The notes below the pieces were generated by a model. The model saw only the letters and a program-made list of their open reading frames with translations, was not told the origin of the DNA and made no database searches. From Streptomyces sp. G-G2 (GTDB lineage Bacteria > Actinomycetota > Actinomycetes > Streptomycetales > Streptomycetaceae): a DNA stretch of 64,000 bases. Made by a program: the position numbers and the translations under genes. Location of the stretch: assembly GCF_030063135.1 (NCBI RefSeq), contig NZ_JASISO010000021.1, forward strand, positions 62,001 through 126,000. Direction: 5' to 3'. Shown here piece by piece: positions 59,223-64,000 of this stretch (position 1 is its first letter; each line of letters starts with the position of its first letter).

Positions 59223-60341
59223 TCAGTCCAGGCCCGCCTCCGTCCCCCGGCCGGGCTCGCGGACCGCCGCCAGGACGCGTTCGTGGCGGGCCGAGGCATC
59301 GGCCAGGACATGGGCGGCGACGGGGAGCCGCTCGGCCTCGTAGTCGTCGAGGGGCTCCTCGCCCTCGGTGCCCGCGAGCGCGTGGGCCAGGACGCGGCCC
59401 AGGGCGGCGGCGTCCTGGATCCCGGTGTTCATGCCCAGCCCACCCGCTATCGGGTGGACGTGAGCCGCGTCCCCGGCGAGGAAGCAGCGGCCCTGCCGGA
59501 TCCGTTCGGCCATCCGGACGTTGACGCGCCAGGACGAGAGCCACGTCGGCTCGGCCAGCCGGACCCCGGGGACCCGTGCATGGCGGTCGAAGAGCCGCTG
59601 GAGACCTTCCAGGGAGGGCGCCACCGGCTCCCCCCGGCCGTCGAGTTCCGGCGAGGCCTGGAGCTGGAACGTTCGCGTCCCCGGTATCGGGCAGAGCATC
59701 ATGGCCCCGCCTTCCGAGGTGAACCACTGGTGCCAGTACTCCCGGCTCAGCCCCGGCGCGGTCACGTCCCCGACCACCATCGACTGCGCGTCCTCGGTGC
59801 TCCCCCGGAAGCGGATGCCCAGCAGGCCGCGGACGGTGCTGCGCCCACCGTCGCAGCCCGCCAGATAAGCGGCCCCGAGGGTCCGGCCGTCCGCGAGGGC
59901 CACCCGCACCCCGGCCCCGTCCTGGGACACCGCCTCGACCGGGGCGTCGTACTCCACGTGGACCCCGGATGCGGCCAGCAGATCGCGGAGGATCTCCTCG
60001 ATCTGCCACTGCGCCATGAACACCGAGGAGTCGTAGCGGGTGTCGCTCACGTACTCCCCGTCGAAGTACTTGCGGAACACCAGGCCCGTGCTGCCGGTGG
60101 CCGCCATCCGGTCGGCCACGCCGAGAGCTTCGAACACCTCGAGGCTGCCGGGATGCAGGGTCTTGCCGCGTGATTCGTGGTGAGGGCCGGCCCGCCGGTC
60201 GACCAACCGGACGTGGGCGCCCCTGCGGACGAGATCGCAGGCGAGGGTGAGGCCGGTCGGTCCGGCCCCCACGATCAGCACATCCGTGGTCATTACGTCT
60301 CGCGCACCCGGCGCGTACGAGGCATCCAGTACGTCCGTCAT
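59223..60341 (-). CDS. FAD-dependent aromatic monooxygenase
   Basis: A 372-aa group A flavin monooxygenase: N-terminal GxGxxG in VLIVGAGPTGLTLACDL, the DG motif in AGCDGGRSTVR and the GD motif in FLAGDAAHVHPIAGGLG with GMNTGIQDA. It is short for the PgaE/MhpA kind and lacks a thioredoxin-like tail. It would hydroxylate an aromatic or polyketide-like substrate with NAD(P)H and O2. ATG at 60341 with GGAGG upstream. It is divergent from a TetR regulator across a palindromic operator; resistance by drug hydroxylation is one possibility. Confidence 0.92.
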   Translation of the reverse strand: MTDVLDASYAPGARDVMTTDVLIVGAGPTGLTLACDLVRRGAHVRLVDRRAGPHHESRGKTLHPGSLEVFEALGVADRMAATGSTGLVFRKYFDGEYVSDTRYDSSVFMAQWQIEEILRDLLAASGVHVEYDAPVEAVSQDGAGVRVALADGRTLGAAYLAGCDGGRSTVRGLLGIRFRGSTEDAQSMVVGDVTAPGLSREYWHQWFTSEGGAMMLCPIPGTRTFQLQASPELDGRGEPVAPSLEGLQRLFDRHARVPGVRLAEPTWLSSWRVNVRMAERIRQGRCFLAGDAAHVHPIAGGLGMNTGIQDAAALGRVLAHALAGTEGEEPLDDYEAERLPVAAHVLADASARHERVLAAVREPGRGTEAGLD

Positions 60342-60406
60342 CAGAGGTCCTCCGCATTCTCGGTTGCCGCTCGATGTCTCCAGTCAAGCGGATCAACACA
60401 GAAAAA

Positions 60407-60436
60407 GCAACCCAGTTAAAAACTTGACTCGGTTGC
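60407..60436. promoter_or_regulatory. TetR operator-like inverted repeat
   Basis: GCAACCCAGT (60407-60416) and ACTCGGTTGC (60427-60436): 10-bp arms with one mismatch, 10-bp spacer. It covers the -35 of the tetR promoter. Confidence 0.65.
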
Positions 60437-60453
60437 AAAATGATGGCTATGGT
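60424..60453 (+). promoter_or_regulatory. leaderless promoter of tetR gene
   Basis: TTGACT (60424-60429), 18 bp, TATGGT (60448-60453), eight bases before the ATG at 60461. This decides the start among four in-frame ATGs (60440, 60443, 60449, 60461). Confidence 0.65.
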
Positions 60454-60460
60454 GTCGTGT

Positions 60461-61129
60461 ATGGAAAACACGACTGAACCCACGACGGGCCCCCAGGCGG
60501 CCGGGCTCCGCGAGACCAAGAAGCAGCGCACGCGGCAGCAGCTCGCCGGGACCGCGCTCGAACTCTTCCTCGAGCGCGGCTTCGACGCCGTGTCGGTCGC
60601 GGACGTCGCGGCCGCGGCAGAGGTGTCCAAGCCCACCCTGTTCCGCTACTTCCCGAGCAAGGAGGACCTGGTGCTGGACCGCTTCGCCGACCACCAGGAC
60701 GAGGCGGCGCGCATCGTGCGCGAGCGGCCCGTCGGCCAGACTCCGGTCGAGGCCCTGCACGCCCACTTCATCGCCGCGCTCGCCGCGCACGACCCGATCA
60801 CGGGCATCAGCGACCACCCGAACGTCATCGCGTTCCAGCGACTGCTGTACTCGACGTCGAGCCTCGAGGCGCGCATCGCCCACTACACCGCCCGCGAGGT
60901 GGAACTGCTCGCCGACGTGCTGGAAGCGGAATCGGCGGAGGCCCTTCCGGCGCGGCTGGCCGCCCTGTACCTGGTGACCGCCCGGCACGAGCTGGGGCGC
61001 GCGAACTGGCGCCGCATAGAAGGCGGCCAGAGCGCGGCCGAGGCCCAGGAGGCGGCGGCGGCGGAAGCCGACGCGGCCTTCGCGACGCTGGCCCAGGGTC
61101 TCGACCGGACGCTCACCGCCCGCACCTGA
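60461..61129 (+). CDS. TetR/AcrR-family regulator
   Basis: A 222-aa repressor: helix-turn-helix (about 22-70; RQQLAGTALELFLERGFD, VADVAAAAEVSKPTLFRYFPSKEDL in parts) and a MftR-like ligand domain. The promoter shows that transcription starts near the ATG at 60461, so the upstream ATGs are not used. It is divergent from the flavin monooxygenase and almost certainly represses it and itself through the 60407-60436 palindrome. Confidence 0.92.
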   Translation: MENTTEPTTGPQAAGLRETKKQRTRQQLAGTALELFLERGFDAVSVADVAAAAEVSKPTLFRYFPSKEDLVLDRFADHQDEAARIVRERPVGQTPVEALHAHFIAALAAHDPITGISDHPNVIAFQRLLYSTSSLEARIAHYTAREVELLADVLEAESAEALPARLAALYLVTARHELGRANWRRIEGGQSAAEAQEAAAAEADAAFATLAQGLDRTLTART

Positions 61130-61156
61130 CCGCCCGCACCTGACCGCCCGCCCCTG
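61115..61156. repeat. 14-bp tandem repeat across a stop codon
   Basis: ACCGCCCGCACCTG at 61115-61128 and 61129-61142, then a one-mismatch copy at 61143-61156. The first copy encodes the end of the TetR protein and most of its TGA stop; the second repeats it. Confidence 0.92.
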
Positions 61157-61191
61157 GAGGCGGATCCGAGGGGCAGGTCTGAGGGGTCGGG

Positions 61192-62237
61192 TCAGTACGT
61201 CACCGTGATCCGTCGCTCGGGGCCGTCCACCCGCACCACGCCACCGCACGGGATGACCACCTGGGGGTCGGTATGTCCGAAGTCCACGTCGAAGACGGCC
61301 ATCATGTCGGGGGCGTACGCCGTCAGCGCCCGCAGGACTGCCTCCCGCTGCTCCACGGTGTAGCGCAGCCTGTCCTCGACGCTGTTCGGCCGGTCCAGGG
61401 ACCACGCCTTGGCGCGGCCCATCAGCAGCGCGGAGAACCGGGAGAGCAGGCCGCGCTCGCCCATGGCGCGCAGGATGCGGTACACCTCTTCCGCCCCAGG
61501 CATGTCCTCGGAGGTCTCCAGGAACAGCACCCCGCCTCCGGTGGCGCCCCGCGCTCCTTCGATCTCCCGGTCTGCCATCAGCAGCAAGGAAATGATCTCC
61601 AGGTTGCCGCCCCAGCTCAACCCCTCGACCACCCGGTCCGGCTGGTGCCAGATCCAGCCGTCCGCGGGGCGGGACGCGGGCTCGGCCTCGAAGGTGGCCG
61701 GATCGGCCCAGTCCCGGTCGGTGTCGCGGTACCGCTCGGCCGGGCGCAGTTCATAGGGGCCCGAGGTGAACAGGGCCGCGCGGAGCGACGCGAAGGTCAT
61801 CGGGTGCGGTGCGTGGGGCCGTCCCAGCTCCGTCATCACGGTCGCGCCGTGATAGGACACGATGCCCAGGTTCCGCAGGTACAGCAGCAGGTTGGTGTTG
61901 TCGCTGAACCCGATGAACGGCTTGGGGTGGGCCCGGAGCAACTCCCCGTCCAGCAGGGGCAGCACGGTGATCTGGTCGTCGCCCCGATGCTGGCCATCAC
62001 GGCTTTGACCGTCGGATCGGCGAACGCGGCGTGGATGTCGTCGGCGCGCTCCCCGGCCGAGGAGCCCATTTTCCGGGTCGCCGGATACTCCACCGGTTCC
62101 AGTCCGAACTCCGTTCGGAGCCGGGCGAGTCCCAGCTCGTAGGGGAGGGGCAGGATCCCGGGCAGTCCGGAGGAGGGGGAGATGATGGCGATGCGGTCAC
62201 CCGGTCCGGGCTTGGGCGGATAGGAGGGTGTGCTCAT
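61192..62237 (-). pseudogene. S66 LD-carboxypeptidase/MccF-like peptidase, frameshifted
   Basis: Two overlapping frames together make one full S66 peptidase. The first runs from ATG 62237 (STPSYPPKPGPGDRIAIISP) to AVMASIGA near 61985; the second continues with PLLDGELLRAHPKPFIGFSD to the stop at 61192. Restoring one G in the GGGGCGACGAC run at about 61980 gives S-I-G-G-D-D-Q-I-T-V-L-P-L-L-D, the expected family sequence. The catalytic Ser (GFSDNTN), Glu (LFLETSED) and His (DFGHTDPQ) are all kept, so inactivation is recent or the base is a sequencing error. LdcA cleaves L,D bonds in muropeptides; MccF-like members detoxify microcin-like compounds. Confidence 0.85.
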
Positions 62238-62324
62238 GCCAGGACAGTAATGGCCCGGCCGGTCTCCGAGCAGCCCGGTTTCCGCTGGTGGGCCGGTCGG
62301 CGCGGATCGCACCGCCGGAGCCGC

Positions 62325-63203
62325 TCAGCCCACCAGGATCCGCTTCAACTCCCGGGCGGCGCGCGGCGGGGCCACGTCCGTGCGGTGGGCCAGGGCGATC
62401 GTGCGGCGCAGCGGGGAGCCCGCCAGGACGGTGGTCCGCAGCCCTTGACCCGCGTGGTCGACCACCATCGCCGGGACCACCGCGACACCCAGCCCCGCGC
62501 GTACGAAGCCGAGGACCGCGTCCATCTCCCCGCCCTCCACCGTGAACACCGGCTCGAACCCCTCGGCCCGGCACGCCGTCACCGTCAGCTCCCGCAGGTC
62601 GTAGCCGTGCCGGAACATCACCATCGGCTCGTCCCGCAGCTCGCGGATGTGGAGCGGGCCTCCGTTCCCCGGGGGTGGCAGCTCCGCCGAGGAGACCACC
62701 ACCAGGTCTTCCGTCAGCAGCTCCACCGTCGTCAGTGCGGGCGCCGACGGCGGGAGGGGCAGTGTGATCAGTGCCAGGTCCAGGGCCCCCCGCGCCAGCT
62801 CCCGCACCAGGTCCAGCGATCCGCTCTCCTCGATCAGCAGCTCGATCCCGGGGTGGGCCGTGTGGAAGGCGCGCAGGACGTCCGGCAGGAGCCCCGTGCA
62901 GACGCTCGGGGTCGCCCCCAGCCGCACCCGCCCCCGCCGCAGCTGCGCCAGCTCCTGCACCTCCAGCCGGGCCGTGTCGGCGTCCGCCAGGATCCGCCGG
63001 GCCAGCGGCAGCAGGGTCTCGCCCGCCTCGGTGAGCGCGATGTTCCCCCGCGCCCGGCTGAACAGCTCCGCCCCCAGCTCCCGCTCCAGCGCCCTGATCT
63101 GCTGCGAGAGCGACGGTTGGGCGACGTGTACCCGCTCCGCCGCCCGGGTGAAGTGGCGGGTCTCGGCCACGGCCACGAAGTACACGAGCTGCTGGAATTG
63201 CAT
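62325..63203 (-). CDS. LysR-family transcriptional regulator
   Basis: A 292-aa LTTR: winged helix at 1-60 (MQFQQLVYFVAVAETRHFT, VAQPSLSQQIRALERELG) and a periplasmic-binding-protein-like effector domain (about 90-290). Divergent from the SdhC-like gene 96 bp away. The palindrome at 63222-63242 is a textbook T-N11-A LysR box, so it probably controls both itself and the downstream succinate dehydrogenase operon. Confidence 0.93.
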   Translation of the reverse strand: MQFQQLVYFVAVAETRHFTRAAERVHVAQPSLSQQIRALERELGAELFSRARGNIALTEAGETLLPLARRILADADTARLEVQELAQLRRGRVRLGATPSVCTGLLPDVLRAFHTAHPGIELLIEESGSLDLVRELARGALDLALITLPLPPSAPALTTVELLTEDLVVVSSAELPPPGNGGPLHIRELRDEPMVMFRHGYDLRELTVTACRAEGFEPVFTVEGGEMDAVLGFVRAGLGVAVVPAMVVDHAGQGLRTTVLAGSPLRRTIALAHRTDVAPPRAARELKRILVG

Positions 63204-63221
63204 TGTCCCAGCTTAAGCCCT

Positions 63222-63242
63222 CTGATAGGGGGTGCCTATCAG
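63222..63242. promoter_or_regulatory. LysR-type binding palindrome
   Basis: Perfect inverted repeat CTGATAGG (63222-63229), 5-bp spacer GGGTG, CCTATCAG (63235-63242); ATAGG-N5-CCTAT contains T-N11-A. It is 19 bp from the lysR start and 58 bp before the SdhC-like start. Confidence 0.8.
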
Positions 63243-63299
63243 GATGAGCCCCATCATGTCTTGGACCTTTGGGGCCCTTGGTCCCTAACGTCTGGACCT

Positions 63300-64000
63300 A
63301 TGGCTCTGGCAACGCGGACGGGCCGACGGCCGTCCACCACGCGCACGCTCTGGGACTCCTCCGTCGGCAAGAAGACCGTCATGGCGGTGTCCGGGTTGAT
63401 CATGCTCGGATACCTCGTCGTCCACATGTTCGGCAACCTCAAGATCTTCTTCGGACCCGAGGAGTTCAACGGTTACGCGGCCTGGCTGCGCCACATGGGC
63501 GCGCCCGTCCTGCACAGCCACTGGGGGCTGTGGATCACCCGGATCGTCCTGCTCGCCGCCGTCGTGGGGCACGCGGTCTCCGCCTACCAGCTGAGCCGAC
63601 GGGACATCAAGGCGCGCCCCGTCAAGTACGCCCACAAGCGCAGGCGTGCGAGTTACGCGACCCGCACCATGCGCTGGGGCGGGGTGATCCTCGGCCTGTT
63701 CATCGTGTGGCACATCCTCGACCTGACCACCCTCACGGTCAACGAGCGGGCCCTGGAGGGCCATCCGTACGAGAACGTCGTCGCCACCTTCTCCACCTGG
63801 TACGGCAACGTCATCTACATCATCGCGATGGCGGCCCTCGCCCTGCACGTCCGGCACGGATTCTGGAGCGCTGCCCAGACCCTCGGCGCGGGCAACGCCC
63901 GCCGCGACCTGGCGCTCAAGTCTCTCGCCAGCCTGCTGGCCCTCGTCCTCTTCGTGGGATTCGTCTCCGTCCCCGTCTCCGTCATGACCGGATTGGTGGG
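63300..64000 (+). CDS. sdhC: succinate dehydrogenase cytochrome b subunit, b558 type, partial
   Basis: The first 233 residues of an open frame that runs off the window. It matches the five-helix b558-type SdhC: VGKKTVMAVSGLIMLGYLVV and HMFGNLKIFFGPEEFN, HWGLWITRIVLLAAVVGHA, MRWGGVILGLFIVWHILDL, ALALHVRHGFWSAAQTLG. Conserved histidines on helices bind two haems. The flavoprotein and iron-sulfur subunits should follow beyond 64000. TAACGT at 63286 eight bases before the ATG suggests a leaderless transcript, with TTGGAC at 63261 a loosely spaced -35. Controlled in all likelihood by the divergent LysR. Confidence 0.92.
   Translation, partial: MALATRTGRRPSTTRTLWDSSVGKKTVMAVSGLIMLGYLVVHMFGNLKIFFGPEEFNGYAAWLRHMGAPVLHSHWGLWITRIVLLAAVVGHAVSAYQLSRRDIKARPVKYAHKRRRASYATRTMRWGGVILGLFIVWHILDLTTLTVNERALEGHPYENVVATFSTWYGNVIYIIAMAALALHVRHGFWSAAQTLGAGNARRDLALKSLASLLALVLFVGFVSVPVSVMTGLV

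Noticed and set aside
1..64000. Mobile elements, tRNA or rRNA genes, secondary-metabolite cluster
   Set aside because: No transposase, integrase, attachment-site repeat, tRNA cloverleaf, or PKS/NRPS/terpene/RiPP core enzyme could be recognised.

Overview
The window is chromosomal DNA of a very high-GC actinomycete, almost certainly Streptomyces or a close relative. GC is above 70% with strong third-position G/C bias, GTG and TTG starts are common, 4-bp stop/start overlaps are frequent, and several genes look leaderless (a -10 hexamer about 6-8 nt before the start codon). The gene families are typical streptomycete ones: DUF1996, SCO0930-like lipoprotein, DUF6777, SAV2177-type methyltransferase, class F sortase, bifunctional LysX. 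I see no rRNA, tRNA, transposase, prophage, CRISPR array or obvious biosynthetic gene cluster.

Layout. 1-8150: end of a DUF1996 secreted protein, a PucR-type regulator, then a four-gene run of cytochrome-b-like membrane protein, NuoF-like flavo/iron-sulfur protein and two lipoproteins that looks like a membrane electron-transfer module; then a quinol-monooxygenase-like enzyme, an IclR regulator and a flavin reductase. 8351-21077: a dense stress-signalling region with a SigB/SigF-type sigma factor, three RsbW-like ATPases, two STAS antagonists, two SpoIIE/PP2C-type proteins (one fused to a receiver domain), a CHASE3-type histidine kinase and a stand-alone response regulator. It is interrupted by hemerythrin, CDF transporter and stress membrane-protein genes and a MarR regulator. 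21155-30653: RpiR regulator, aldo/keto reductase divergent from a TetR regulator, a panD-acetyltransferase-racemase cluster, 6-phosphogluconate dehydrogenase, an Rpf/LysM/M23 cell-wall protein and a DMT-type transporter.

30997-46835: an unusual zinc-ribbon SDR, an HD-domain diiron-oxygenase-like protein with a divergent 58-aa gene, an epimerase, a lipase-maturation-factor homologue, a DUF1990/YndJ pair under a two-operator promoter, a DUF6777 lipoprotein, a PAS-GAF-PP2C-ATPase, a Fpg/Nei glycosylase, an ECF sigma factor and a CapA lipoprotein. 46862-55616: an envelope region with a universal stress protein, LysX, a polysaccharide deacetylase, a class F sortase, two small secreted proteins with sorting-like tails, a DUF4239 protein and a frameshifted secreted protein. 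55931-64000: an SAM-methyltransferase coupled to a GGDEF-EAL protein, a flavin monooxygenase divergent from its likely TetR repressor, a frameshifted S66 peptidase, and a LysR regulator divergent from a second-type succinate dehydrogenase cytochrome b gene that runs off the window.

Three patterns cut across genes. (1) Short tandem repeats of about 14 bp, with unrelated sequences, sit on or beside several stop codons (6324, 20103, 59176, 61115; 23-27 bp versions at 53437 and 54184). (2) Two genes are broken by apparent single-base changes in G/C runs (61192-62237, 55051-55616), and a third gene lacks a stop and runs 345 bp antisense into its neighbour (29373-30653). (3) Clear operator-like palindromes lie in divergent promoters at 23948, 30701, 37727/37767, 60407 and 63222.
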